From: Holophaga sp.
GTDB lineage: Bacteria > Acidobacteriota > Holophagae > Holophagales > Holophagaceae
NCBI GenBank assembly: GCA_031292735.1
Contig: JARLGP010000308.1
Coordinates: 1-9,553, forward strand
Direction: 5' to 3'
DNA: 9,553 nucleotides
This document shows, piece by piece, positions 1 through 6,694 of this stretch (within the stretch, counting starts at the first letter, position 1; every line of letters begins with the position of its first letter). The notes below the pieces were generated by a model. That model did not search any database and was not told the origin of the DNA. It saw only the letters and a list, made by a program, of their open reading frames with translations. A program made the translations under genes and the position numbers.

Positions 1-1518
1 CAGGTGCGCCTGGCGCACCGCGGCGGGATCGAGCCCCGCGGCCCGGCAGGCGCCGCCGCGGAAGCCGGCGGCTTCGGCCTCCCAGTACTGGTCCAGCCGC
101 TGCAGCAGGTCGGAATCCAGCTGGTGTTCCCCGCCCTTCCGCTGCCCCAGCCCGGCCCGGGCGCCCAGGTCGCCGGTTTCCAGCAGCACCGCCCCCAGCC
201 TGGCCAGCCGGGGAATGCCCAGGTCCTCGCCGGCGGCCACCAGCCGGCCCAGCCGGGGGTGCAGCGGCAGCTTGGCCATGCGCCGGCCCATGGCGGTGAT
301 GCGGCCCCGCGGGTCCAGGGCGTCCAGGCCCGCCAGCAGCCGGGATCCCGCCTCCAGGGCCGCGGCCGGGGGCGGCTCGAACCAGCGCAGCGAGCCGATG
401 TCCTCCAGCCCCAGATCGGCCAGGGCCAGGATGGTTTCCGCCAGATCGGCCCGGAGGATCTCCGGGGTGTCGAAATCCGGCCGGGCGTTGAAGTCGTTCT
501 GGGCGAACAGCCGCAGGCAGAGGCCCGGTCCGGTGCGTCCGGCCCGGCCCGCCCGCTGGATGCAGCGGGCCTGGCTGATCCGCGCCGTGCGCAGCCCGGG
601 CAGGCCCGACCAGGGGGAGTGCAGCGCCGTGCGGCCCAGCCCGGAATCCACCACGGCGGCCACCCCCTCGATGGTCACGGAACTTTCCGCCACGTTGGTG
701 CTGAGGATGACCTTGGGCCGGGCCGAGGGGGCCACGGCCAGCTGCTGGGCCTCGAAGCTGAGGCTGCCGTGCAGGGGCAGCAGCTGCAGGCCGAAGCGGG
801 CCGCCGCCGGGGCGCAGGAGGCGAGCCCCGCGCGGATCTCCGCCGCCCCCGGCAGGAACACCAGGGTGTGCCCTTTCTGGCCGTCCCGGTAGAGGCCCTC
901 CACCGCCTCGGCCACCAGCAGCGCCAGCGGCCGGTCGTCGGGCCGGGGCAGGTGGCGGACGGTCACCGGGAAGGGCCGGCCCTCGCAGCGGATCACCTCC
1001 GCGTCCAGGAACTCGGCCACCGGCCCGGCGTCCAGGGTGGGGCTCATGACCCCCAGGCGCAGGTCGGGACGGGGGCCCTGGCGCAGCCGGGCAAGCAGGG
1101 TGATGGCCAGGTCGGTCTGCAGGTGCCGTTCGTGGAATTCGTCCAGGAGCACCGTGGAGATGCCCTTCAGCAGCGGGTCGGACTGCAGCCGCCGGAGCAG
1201 CAGGCCTTCGGTGACGAAGCAGATGCGGGTGGCCCTGGACACCTTCTGCTCGAACCGCACCGCGTAGCCCACCCGCTGGCCCAGGGGCTCATCCAGTTCC
1301 GCTGCCACCCGGGCCGCCGCGAGCCGCGCCGCCAGCCGCCGGGGTTCCAGCACCCAGCAGGCGCCTTCGGCCAGCATCCCGGCGTCCAGCAGGGCGCGGG
1401 GCACCCGGGTGGTCTTGCCGGCGCCCGGCTCCGCGGCCAGCACCAGGCGCCCGGTGGCGCGGAAGGTTTCCAGGATCCGGGGCAGGTGGGCGTCGATGGG
1501 GAGGGGGGTGAGGGCCAT
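1..1518 (-). CDS. hrpB: ATP-dependent helicase HrpB, N-terminal part (cut by left window edge)
   Basis: Superfamily 2 DEAH/RHA-type helicase of the HrpB group; its cellular role is poorly defined. The first 506 residues are visible; family members are usually about 800-850 residues, so the C-terminal HrpB domain lies outside. Seen in order: Walker A PGAGKTT (31-37), motif Ia LEPRRLAAR (57-65), Walker B DEFH (126-129, the HrpB form DEFHER), motif III as SPT (159-161) instead of the usual SAT, motif V STNVAESSVTIEG (273-285), motif VI QRAGRAGR (321-328), then the start of the helical region. ATG at 1518 is chosen because only about six residues precede the conserved LPRIL segment; an in-frame GTG 15 bases upstream is possible, and an in-frame TGA lies shortly before it. 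No strong SD is seen. Transcribed divergently from ssb. HrpB is preferred over HrpA because of DEFHER and the conserved block VVDSGLGRTALHSPWSGL (289-306). Confidence 0.93.
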   Translation of the reverse strand, partial: MALTPLPIDAHLPRILETFRATGRLVLAAEPGAGKTTRVPRALLDAGMLAEGACWVLEPRRLAARLAAARVAAELDEPLGQRVGYAVRFEQKVSRATRICFVTEGLLLRRLQSDPLLKGISTVLLDEFHERHLQTDLAITLLARLRQGPRPDLRLGVMSPTLDAGPVAEFLDAEVIRCEGRPFPVTVRHLPRPDDRPLALLVAEAVEGLYRDGQKGHTLVFLPGAAEIRAGLASCAPAAARFGLQLLPLHGSLSFEAQQLAVAPSARPKVILSTNVAESSVTIEGVAAVVDSGLGRTALHSPWSGLPGLRTARISQARCIQRAGRAGRTGPGLCLRLFAQNDFNARPDFDTPEILRADLAETILALADLGLEDIGSLRWFEPPPAAALEAGSRLLAGLDALDPRGRITAMGRRMAKLPLHPRLGRLVAAGEDLGIPRLARLGAVLLETGDLGARAGLGQRKGGEHQLDSDLLQRLDQYWEAEAAGFRGGACRAAGLDPAAVRQAHL

Positions 1519-1566
1519 GCCCAAGCATCCCACGGCGGATGCGGTTCAGCGACCCGCCAAGCCCGG

Positions 1567-1583
1567 CCCCGGGTCGTCCGGGG
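1567..1583. other. Small GC-rich inverted repeat upstream of hrpB
   Basis: CCCCGG (1567-1572) and CCGGGG (1578-1583) form a perfect 6-bp stem with loop GTCGT. It lies about 50 bases upstream of the hrpB start, so it could fold in the hrpB leader. In DNA this GC-rich such a short repeat may be chance, and no function is assigned. Confidence 0.3.
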
Positions 1584-1644
1584 TGGACGGCTGGAAGGTA
1601 ATTCCGCTCGGCGGCGGACTTGCTTCGGCACCTCACGAGAAGGC

Positions 1645-1672
1645 TTGACACCGTTTTCCCGGAGAGGATGAT
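1645..1672 (+). promoter_or_regulatory. Probable sigma70-type promoter of ssb
   Basis: A consensus -35 box TTGACA (1645-1650) is followed after 16 bases by GATGAT (1667-1672), a 4/6 match to TATAAT. Transcription would begin near 1680 and give a leader of about 70 bases before the ssb ATG. A small palindrome, AGTCT-G-AGACT (1697-1707), lies inside that leader. The -35 box is convincing, the -10 box only fair. Confidence 0.5.
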
Positions 1673-1750
1673 GAACACCCTACCACCACCTCGGATAGTC
1701 TGAGACTGGGTGAGGCGGAGAGCTCCGTCGGCAACTTGAGGAGGCAGCGC

Positions 1751-2227
1751 ATGTCTGGTTCACTAAATAAAGTAATGCTTATCGGGAATTTGGGGCGTGA
1801 TCCGGAACTGAAGGCCACCCCTTCGGGCCAGGCCCTGGCGCGCTTTTCCGTGGCCACCACGGAAACCTGGAAGAACCCCCAGGGGGAGAAGCAGTCCAAG
1901 ACCGAGTGGCACAACATCGTCGTGTGGGGCAAGCAGGCGGAGATCGCCGAGAAGTTCCTGCGCAAGGGCAAGCAGGTCCTCATCGAGGGCCGCATCCAGT
2001 ACCGGGAGTACACCGACCAGGCCGGGGTCAAGAAGACCGCCTGCGAGATCCGCTGCGACAACTTCGTGATGCTGGGCCGCCTGGAAGAAGGTGGCGGCGG
2101 AGGGACCAGCCGTTCGGTCGGCGCGTCCGAAAGCCGGGGGACCGACGAGTATGAGTCCACCGGTCCGGTTCCGCCGACCAGCGGTGGTGGGGGCGCGGGG
2201 GGATATGAGGACGATATCCCGTTTTAG
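1751..2227 (+). CDS. ssb: Single-stranded DNA-binding protein
   Basis: SSB coats single-stranded DNA in replication, recombination and repair, and recruits partner proteins through its C-terminal tip. The 158-residue product has the standard plan. An N-terminal OB fold (about 4-112) opens with SLNKVMLIGNLGRDPEL and carries W40, W53 and W59, matching aromatic DNA-contact positions of the family. A flexible Gly/Ser-rich linker (about 114-151) follows, then the acidic tip EDDIPF (153-158). ATG at 1751 is preferred because SD GAGGAGG (1738-1744) sits 6 bases upstream; a TTG at 1736 in the same frame would overlap that SD. The gene stands alone, with its own promoter and a hairpin just after the stop. 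Length and motifs are typical, and nothing is missing. Confidence 0.97.
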   Translation: MSGSLNKVMLIGNLGRDPELKATPSGQALARFSVATTETWKNPQGEKQSKTEWHNIVVWGKQAEIAEKFLRKGKQVLIEGRIQYREYTDQAGVKKTACEIRCDNFVMLGRLEEGGGGGTSRSVGASESRGTDEYESTGPVPPTSGGGGAGGYEDDIPF

Positions 2228-2251
2228 TTGTTTAATTCAAATGATTAAATA

Positions 2252-2281
2252 AAAGGCCGTCTCGTTATAGGGATGGCCTTT
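2252..2281 (+). terminator. Hairpin after ssb, probable intrinsic terminator
   Basis: AAAGGCC (2252-2258) pairs with GGCCTTT (2275-2281). The stem extends inward to 2263/2270, including two G-U pairs, leaving a 6-base loop GTTATA. It starts 25 bases after the ssb stop. The T run on the plus strand is short (three T), while the A-rich 5' flank would supply a T-rich tail on the minus strand, so it may act in either direction. Just upstream is an AT-rich inverted repeat, TTTAAT (2231-2236) and ATTAAA (2244-2249). Confidence 0.5.
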
Positions 2282-2325
2282 GCAAGGTTTGGATGCTGTT
2301 CTGAGCGGTTTGGCGATCGGTCTTG

Positions 2326-2376
2326 AAATCTGAAACCTTTTCAAATCTGAAACCACTGGATCGTAGTCGAAATCTG
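2326..2376 (+). repeat. Short direct repeats upstream of the GNAT gene
   Basis: AAATCTGAAACC occurs at 2326-2337 and again at 2343-2354, 17 bases apart. A third core, AAATCTG, lies at 2370-2376. The 17-base period is not a multiple of three, so it is not a peptide repeat. This favours a non-coding leader and a start at 2395 rather than the in-frame TTG at 2323. The repeats could be protein-binding sites or the product of a local duplication. Confidence 0.55.
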
Positions 2377-2394
2377 GATTCTAGGAAAAACCTC

Positions 2395-2940
2395 GTGTTG
2401 TTCCACCCGTTGAGTGGAAAGACCTTTCAATTCCGGCGCGCCTTGCCCTGCGACGGGCCCGGATTGGCGAAGGTCCAGGTGCACTCCTGGCAGGCGGCCT
2501 ACCGGGGACGGATCGCCGATACATACCTCCAAGGACTTTCGGTGGAGCAGAAGGTCAGGGACTGGGAGAAGGTATTCCTGGCGGACGCCTCCTTCACGCT
2601 GTTGGCCCAGGAAAAGGATGACCAGACAATCGTCGGGTTCATCACGCTGGGCTCATATCGGGACGGTGATGGGCCCCAGGACGATTTCCTTGAACTGCGG
2701 GCGCTCTACATCGATCCCGACCACTGGAGAAAGGGCCTGGGTAAAAAATTGACCAGGCTTGCCATGGAGGAATGCCGTCGACGCAAGATTGGGCGGTTGG
2801 TCCTTTGGGTCTTGGAATCCAACTCCGAAGCCCAAAAGTTTTATCAGGAATTGGGCTTCCAGGGAGATGGAGAGGTGAAAGTAGATGACCGGATCAAGGA
2901 CTGCCCGCTGGTGGAGTGGCGCTATTCCCGCAGCCTTTGA
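2395..2940 (+). CDS. GNAT family N-acetyltransferase
   Basis: GNAT enzymes move an acetyl group from acetyl-CoA to an amine; the substrate here cannot be told. With the GTG start at 2395 the product has 181 residues. The fold begins at FRRALPCDGPGLAKVQVHSWQAAYRG. Motif A is ELRALYIDPDHWRKGLGKKL, with the acetyl-CoA pyrophosphate loop in RKGLGKK. Motif B is LWVLESNSEAQKFYQELGF. The start is uncertain: the frame is open back to a TTG at 2323, but AGGA (2383-2386) sits 8 bases before GTG 2395, a direct repeat occupies the upstream part, and the conserved fold begins only about 12 residues after 2395. TTG at 2398 is also possible. Base composition is less GC-rich than the neighbours, with A/T-ending codons such as AAA, TTT and CAA, which hints at transfer. 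It is convergent with the flotillin gene. Confidence 0.88.
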   Translation: MLFHPLSGKTFQFRRALPCDGPGLAKVQVHSWQAAYRGRIADTYLQGLSVEQKVRDWEKVFLADASFTLLAQEKDDQTIVGFITLGSYRDGDGPQDDFLELRALYIDPDHWRKGLGKKLTRLAMEECRRRKIGRLVLWVLESNSEAQKFYQELGFQGDGEVKVDDRIKDCPLVEWRYSRSL

Positions 2941-2943
2941 CGG

Positions 2944-2973
2944 GCGCCAGGGCAGCGCCGGAAGTCCTGGCGC
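2944..2973. terminator. Possible bidirectional hairpin between convergent GNAT and flotillin genes
   Basis: GCGCCAGG (2944-2951) and CCTGGCGC (2966-2973) are a perfect 8-bp inverted repeat, extendable by one G-U and one C-G pair. It sits between the GNAT stop and the flotillin stop, where a shared terminator would be expected. No T-rich tail follows on either strand, so intrinsic termination is uncertain. Confidence 0.4.
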
Positions 2974-2992
2974 TTGAAGGCTCCAGGGCCAT

Positions 2993-4417
2993 TCAGGGCA
3001 GGGTCCCATCGGGAGGGTTCCGCTCCGGGCCCTCCGGTGTCAGCCGCCCCAGGTATTCCGGCAGCTCGATGCCGGCCAGCCCCGCCACGTCGTGCAGCGG
3101 GGGCAGGCTCTTGATCATGCCGGCCATGAAGTTGGCGGTGGCGCTGCCGTCCTTGCCGGAGCCGGAATCCCACACGGTGATCTTGTCGATCTTGATGTTG
3201 CGGATGGCCTCCACCTGGAGCTGGACGATCTGTTCGATCTTTTCGGTCATGAGCAGGGTGGCGGCGGCCTTGGCGTCGCCGTTGCACCCTTGCACCAGGC
3301 TGAGGTAGCCGGCCGCCTTGCTTTCCAGGACCTTGCGGATGCCCTCGGCCTCCGCCTCGTACTTGAGCAGGATGGCGTCGGCCACGCCCCTGGCCTCGAT
3401 GCGGGTCTTTTCCGCCTCGGCTTCGGCGCCGATCTCGACCTTGCGCTTGTCCACCTCCTGGCGGACCACTTCCAGGGCGTTCAACCGTTCCGTCTCGGCC
3501 TTGTACTGGGCCTTCTGGATCTCCACCTCGGCCTCCCGGCGGGCCACCTCGCCGCGCCGCACGGCCTCCGCCTGCTGCACCGCCAGTTCCGCGTTGGTCC
3601 GGGCGATGGTGGCCAGGGCCTCGTTCTCGCCGCCCACCGCCGTGGCCTCCTGGTGCTTGATGAACACCCGCTTGTCCGCCTCGGCCTGCTTCTGCCCCTT
3701 TTCCGAATCGGCCACGTTGCCGGCCACCACGATCTCCCGCTCCCGCGTGGCCTGGGATTCGCCGATGCTCCCCAGCTTCTCCTGCTCGGCCACGTCCACC
3801 TTGGCCTGGTTGATGGCTTCCGCGGCGGCCTTCTTGCCGATGCTGTCGATGTAGCCGGATTCGTCGGTGATGTCGGTGATGTTCACGTTGATCAGGTACA
3901 GCCCGATCTTGTTCAGCTCGGGGGAGACGTTCTTGCGGATGGATTCCAGGAAGCGCTCCCGGTCCTGGTTGATCTGCTCGATGGTCAGGCTGGCCACGGT
4001 CAGCCGCAGCTGGCCGAAAATGATCTCCTTGGCCATCTCCTCGATGTGGGTCTGGCTGAGGTTGAGCAGCCGCTCGGCGGCGGCGTTCATGATGTCCGGC
4101 TCGGTGCTGACGCCCACGGTGAAGGTGGACGGCACGTTGATGCGGATGTTCTGCAGGGACAAGGCCTTTTGCAGCGGGATACTGATGGTCATGGGGGTCA
4201 GGCTCATGTAGGCCCAGCCCTGGACGAGGGGCAGGACCATGACCCCGCCGCCGTGGATGCACCGGGCCGATTGGCCCGCGCCCACCTTGCCGAACACCAC
4301 CAGGATCTTGTCCGAAGGGCACCGCTTGTAGCGGGAGGCCAGGAACATGAGGGTGACGAATAGCAGCAGGGCGAAGCCGACGATCGGGAACACCCAGATG
4401 TTCACTTGCTGGAGCAT
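2993..4417 (-). CDS. Flotillin family membrane scaffold protein (SPFH domain)
   Basis: Flotillins (Bacillus FloT/YuaG type) assemble at the cytoplasmic membrane into microdomains that organise other membrane proteins. The product has 474 residues. One N-terminal hydrophobic segment (about 8-27, WVFPIVGFALLLFVTLMFL) anchors it. An SPFH/band-7 domain follows (about 30-200), containing IHGGGVMVLPLVQGW, ERFLESIRKNVSPELNKIGL and INVNITDITDESGYIDSIGKK. A long Ala/Glu/Lys/Arg-rich coiled coil (about 200-365) has repeated EAEAE patterns. The flotillin C-terminal signature IDKITVWDSGSG lies near 410-421, with a Pro/Gly-rich tail after it. ATG at 4417 has SD GGAG a few bases upstream and overlaps the end of the upstream NfeD-like gene by 16 bp, implying coupled translation. 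FloT is the closest type; a specific FloA/FloT name is not certain. Confidence 0.94.
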   Translation of the reverse strand: MLQQVNIWVFPIVGFALLLFVTLMFLASRYKRCPSDKILVVFGKVGAGQSARCIHGGGVMVLPLVQGWAYMSLTPMTISIPLQKALSLQNIRINVPSTFTVGVSTEPDIMNAAAERLLNLSQTHIEEMAKEIIFGQLRLTVASLTIEQINQDRERFLESIRKNVSPELNKIGLYLINVNITDITDESGYIDSIGKKAAAEAINQAKVDVAEQEKLGSIGESQATREREIVVAGNVADSEKGQKQAEADKRVFIKHQEATAVGGENEALATIARTNAELAVQQAEAVRRGEVARREAEVEIQKAQYKAETERLNALEVVRQEVDKRKVEIGAEAEAEKTRIEARGVADAILLKYEAEAEGIRKVLESKAAGYLSLVQGCNGDAKAAATLLMTEKIEQIVQLQVEAIRNIKIDKITVWDSGSGKDGSATANFMAGMIKSLPPLHDVAGLAGIELPEYLGRLTPEGPERNPPDGTLP

Positions 4418-4992
4418 GGATTCTCCGGAGAGGAAAAGGATTGGACGATGGCCAGGGAACGCTCCACCCGCATCACCCGGATGGGGGAGCCGGTGGGCAG
4501 TTCCGTGCCCGCTTCATGGATGGCGTCCATTTCCCGCCTGCGCTGGCCGATCTGGACATTCACCCGCCCGGTGCCGCCCGCGGGGATGGTGAGGTACACG
4601 GTGCCCAGGCAGCCCTTGGCGGCCTGGGCCGGGATGGTGCCGCTGGACTGCAGCCGGAGGGCGAACCGGAACAGCCGGGCGATGACCCAGATGGCGCCCA
4701 TTCCCGCCAGCACGGCGCCCAGCAGCGACCAGCCGGCACCGGCCCGGCTCTGGCGGCCCAGGGCCAGCCCCACCAGGCCGAACATCATGAAGAACGACGA
4801 GAGCCCGTGGAGGCTGAGCAGCTGGAACCCGTCCCCCGCCTCCCCGGGGTCATCCAGCTCCACCGCCCCGGCATCCTCGCCCAGGTCCCCGCCCGCGAAC
4901 AGGGTCACCACCCGGAACAGCACGACGATGGAGCCCAGGGTCCCGGTGAGGAGGAAGATTCGGTCGAGGGTGGTGAAGGAGGCGGGATCCAT
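4402..4992 (-). CDS. NfeD-like (YuaF-type) membrane protein, partner of flotillin
   Basis: NfeD-family proteins are commonly encoded next to SPFH proteins and are thought to work with them in the membrane; the Bacillus pair is YuaF-YuaG. The product has 196 residues. Hydrophobic segments lie near 11-33, 58-78 and 86-110, and a soluble C-terminal domain (about 118-190, GCLGTVYLTIPAGGTGRVNVQIGQ onward) resembles the NfeD OB fold. An acidic stretch, GGDLGEDAGAVELDDPGEAGD (near 34-54), separates the first two segments. No ClpP-class protease domain is present, so this is the short NfeD form. ATG at 4992 has SD GGAG (minus strand, 4999-5002) 6 bases upstream. It is first in the operon and overlaps flotillin by 16 bp. 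The assignment rests mainly on membrane/OB-fold layout and neighbour. Confidence 0.82.
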   Translation of the reverse strand: MDPASFTTLDRIFLLTGTLGSIVVLFRVVTLFAGGDLGEDAGAVELDDPGEAGDGFQLLSLHGLSSFFMMFGLVGLALGRQSRAGAGWSLLGAVLAGMGAIWVIARLFRFALRLQSSGTIPAQAAKGCLGTVYLTIPAGGTGRVNVQIGQRRREMDAIHEAGTELPTGSPIRVMRVERSLAIVQSFSSPENPCSSK

Positions 4993-4999
4993 GGGTGGC

Positions 5000-5026
5000 T
5001 CCGATATAAATTAATAGTATATCGGA
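5000..5026 (-). promoter_or_regulatory. Palindromic operator candidate over the nfeD promoter and SD
   Basis: A perfect inverted repeat has 9-bp arms TCCGATATA (5000-5008) and TATATCGGA (5018-5026) around the 9-base spacer AATTAATAG. On the minus strand it contains a -10-like TATACT (5021-5016), and its downstream arm includes GGA of the NfeD SD. It therefore covers -10, the likely start of transcription and part of the ribosome site. That suits a dimeric repressor, or an RNA hairpin hiding the SD if the transcript starts far enough upstream. Confidence 0.6.
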
Positions 5027-5043
5027 ATCCACGCCAGGGCCAA
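5016..5043 (-). promoter_or_regulatory. Probable promoter of the nfeD-flotillin operon
   Basis: Read on the minus strand, TTGGCC (5043-5038, 4/6 to TTGACA) is followed after 16 bases by TATACT (5021-5016, 5/6 to TATAAT). Transcription would start near 5009 and leave a very short leader before the ATG at 4992. The promoter overlaps the 5000-5026 palindrome. Confidence 0.5.
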
Positions 5044-5062
5044 TGACGCGAACTTACGTCAT
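5043..5062. other. Inverted repeat between lysR and nfeD
   Basis: ATGACG (5043-5048) and CGTCAT (5057-5062) form a 6-bp inverted repeat with an 8-base spacer. It lies 16-35 bases after the lysR stop and adjoins the -35 box of nfeD. It might be a terminator hairpin for the lrgAB-lysR transcript, though no T run follows, or a second regulator site for the nfeD promoter. Confidence 0.35.
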
Positions 5063-5077
5063 CATATAACAAATATT

Positions 5078-5989
5078 TTATTGAATTGATACAGGCCAGT
5101 CCGCGGCCAGCCCCTTCTTCAAGGCGGCCTGGGCCATGCCCAGGTAGGCCCGGGCGGCGGGGGACAGCCTTACGTCCCGCTGCCAGGCCAGGGTGATCCG
5201 CCAGCGCAGTTCATCGTCGTCCAGCAGGACGGCGGTGACTGGCGGCTGGATTCCCGAGCAGAGCAGGCGGGGCAGGAAGGCCACCCCCAGCCCGGCGGCC
5301 ACCAGGGCCTGGATGAATTCGGCCTGGCCGCTGTAGGCGGCCACCCGGGGCGTGAAGCCGGCCCGCTGGCAGGCGTCGAGGATCCGCGGATTGAGGGCGA
5401 AGCCCTGCTCGAACAGGATGAAGGGGCTGTCCGCCAATTCGGCCAGCTGGATGGCGGAATGCCCGGTCAGGGGATGCCCCTTGGGCAGCAGCACCATCAG
5501 GGGGTCGTCGTGCACCTGCTCCCATTCCAGGTCATCGGGCACCGGCAGCATGCACATGGCCAGGTCCAGGGCGCCTTCCCGCAGGGCCTGCTCCAGGAAC
5601 AGGGCACCGTGCTCCACCAGCTCGATCTCGATGCCCGGGTACCGGTTGCGGAATTCCGCCACCAGCCGGGCGAACAGGATGCTGCTGCCCAGGCGCGACA
5701 GGCCCAGGCGCAGGCGGCCCTTGCGCAGCCCGCCCAGGTCGGCCAGGTCGTTCTGCAGGTTCTCCCGTTCCGCCAGCATGGCCACGGCGCGCCGGTACAC
5801 CAGCTCGCCGGCCACGGTGGGGCGCACCTGATGGCCGAGCCGGTCCAGCAGCGGCACCCCCACTTCCTCTTCCAGCTGCTTGACCGCCTTGCTTACGGTG
5901 GGCTGGGAGGCGAACACCACCCGGGCGGCGGAGGAGAAGCCCCCCTGGCGCACCACTTCCACGAAAGCCCTGAGGGTCCGGAGGTCCAT
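5078..5989 (-). CDS. LysR-family transcriptional regulator, third gene of the lrgAB operon
   Basis: LysR regulators bind DNA through an N-terminal winged helix-turn-helix and sense a small molecule with a periplasmic-binding-protein-like domain. The 303-residue product is full length. The DNA-binding part spans about 1-60, with the helix-turn-helix at FSSAARVVFASQPTVSKAVKQLEEEVG (18-44). A linker helix follows (about 60-90), then the effector domain from GRLRLGLSRL (91-100) to about 295. ATG at 5989 has SD GGGAG 8 bases upstream and follows the lrgB stop by 15 bases, so it is co-transcribed with lrgAB. Similar regulators (CidR type) control cid/lrg genes and usually lie divergently; here the gene is inside the operon. 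Control of lrgA and perhaps alr through the 7074-7219 gap is inferred. The effector is unknown. Confidence 0.92.
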   Translation of the reverse strand: MDLRTLRAFVEVVRQGGFSSAARVVFASQPTVSKAVKQLEEEVGVPLLDRLGHQVRPTVAGELVYRRAVAMLAERENLQNDLADLGGLRKGRLRLGLSRLGSSILFARLVAEFRNRYPGIEIELVEHGALFLEQALREGALDLAMCMLPVPDDLEWEQVHDDPLMVLLPKGHPLTGHSAIQLAELADSPFILFEQGFALNPRILDACQRAGFTPRVAAYSGQAEFIQALVAAGLGVAFLPRLLCSGIQPPVTAVLLDDDELRWRITLAWQRDVRLSPAARAYLGMAQAALKKGLAADWPVSIQ

Positions 5990-6004
5990 GGCCGCGTCTC
6001 CCGG

Positions 6005-6694
6005 TCAGTGCATGCAGATGGCCAGCACGGGGGCCACCAGCACACTGAGGATTCCGGCCAGCACCATGATCAGGCCAGCCACCGAACCTTCCACTTCCCC
6101 CACTTCCCGGGCCTTGGCGGTGCCCACGGAGTGGGCGCCCATGCCGAACAGCGCGCCCCGGGCGAAGGCCGAGCGCAGCGGCAGCCAGGTCAACAGGAGC
6201 TCGCCCAGGGAGGCCCCGAACAGGCCGGTGATCACCACGCAGGTGGCGGTGAGTTCCGGGCTGCCGCCCACGCTCTTGACGAAGGCCAGGGCGAAGGGGG
6301 TGGTGACCGACCGCGGCAGCAGGGTCCGCCGCAGGTCCGGGGACAGCCCCAGGGCCCAGGCCAGCAGCCAGGAGGTGCCGAAGGCGATGACCGACCCGGC
6401 CACCACGCCCAGCGCCAGGACCATCCAGTTCCGGCGAATCAGCTTGCGCTGCTCGTAGATCGGGATGGCGAAGGCCATCACCGCGGGCCCCAGCAGGGCC
6501 AGCAGCCAGTGGGTGCCCCGCAGGTAGCTCCGGTAGTTCACGTGCAGGACCAGGGCGAGGCTGAAGCACAGGGCCCAGGTCACCAGCAGGGGCGAGGTGA
6601 ACCAGTGGGCATGGCGCTGGTAGATGGCCCGGGCGAGCAGGTAGAGGCCGACCGTGATGGCCGCCCAGGCTACCGGCTGCAGGTCACGCCACAT
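6005..6694 (-). CDS. lrgB: LrgB family membrane protein
   Basis: LrgB/CidB proteins are polytopic inner-membrane proteins paired with LrgA/CidA. They were first linked to control of murein hydrolases and lysis, and later in some lineages to export of small metabolites. The 229-residue product has the family landmarks: LLGPAVMAFAIPIYEQ (67-82), LLPRSVTTPFAL (125-136), ITGLFGASLGELLL (about 155-168) and HSVGTAKAREVGEVEGSVAGL (188-208), with hydrophobic segments throughout. ATG at 6694 is preferred over the in-frame ATG at 6721 because GGAGG lies 7 bases before 6694, while 6721 has no SD and would lengthen the overlap with lrgA. With this start lrgA and lrgB overlap by 11 bp, which suggests translational coupling. 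Confidence 0.93.
   Translation of the reverse strand: MWRDLQPVAWAAITVGLYLLARAIYQRHAHWFTSPLLVTWALCFSLALVLHVNYRSYLRGTHWLLALLGPAVMAFAIPIYEQRKLIRRNWMVLALGVVAGSVIAFGTSWLLAWALGLSPDLRRTLLPRSVTTPFALAFVKSVGGSPELTATCVVITGLFGASLGELLLTWLPLRSAFARGALFGMGAHSVGTAKAREVGEVEGSVAGLIMVLAGILSVLVAPVLAICMH

Noticed and set aside
4..1671. Plus-strand open frame of 555 codons
   Set aside because: It lies antisense to hrpB, whose minus-strand translation carries all helicase motifs. Its product is Gly/Gln/Pro/Arg-rich with no recognisable domain, as expected from GC-rich antisense DNA.
1751..2227. SSB as a phage or plasmid gene marking a mobile element
   Set aside because: It is a normal chromosomal-type SSB with full DDIPF tip; no integrase, transposase, phage gene or flanking repeat is present in the window.
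2323..2394. N-terminal extension of the GNAT protein from TTG 2323
   Set aside because: It covers an out-of-phase direct repeat, lacks a good SD and precedes the conserved fold; GTG 2395 has AGGA 8 bases upstream.
2922..4322. Minus-strand open frame of 466 codons overlapping flotillin in another frame
   Set aside because: Low-complexity Arg/Gly/His/Pro product; the true frame gives a clear flotillin with SPFH domain and coiled coil.
3092..4363. Plus-strand open frame of 423 codons
   Set aside because: Antisense to flotillin; the Leu/Gly/His/Asp-rich repetition mirrors the coiled-coil codons and shows no domain.
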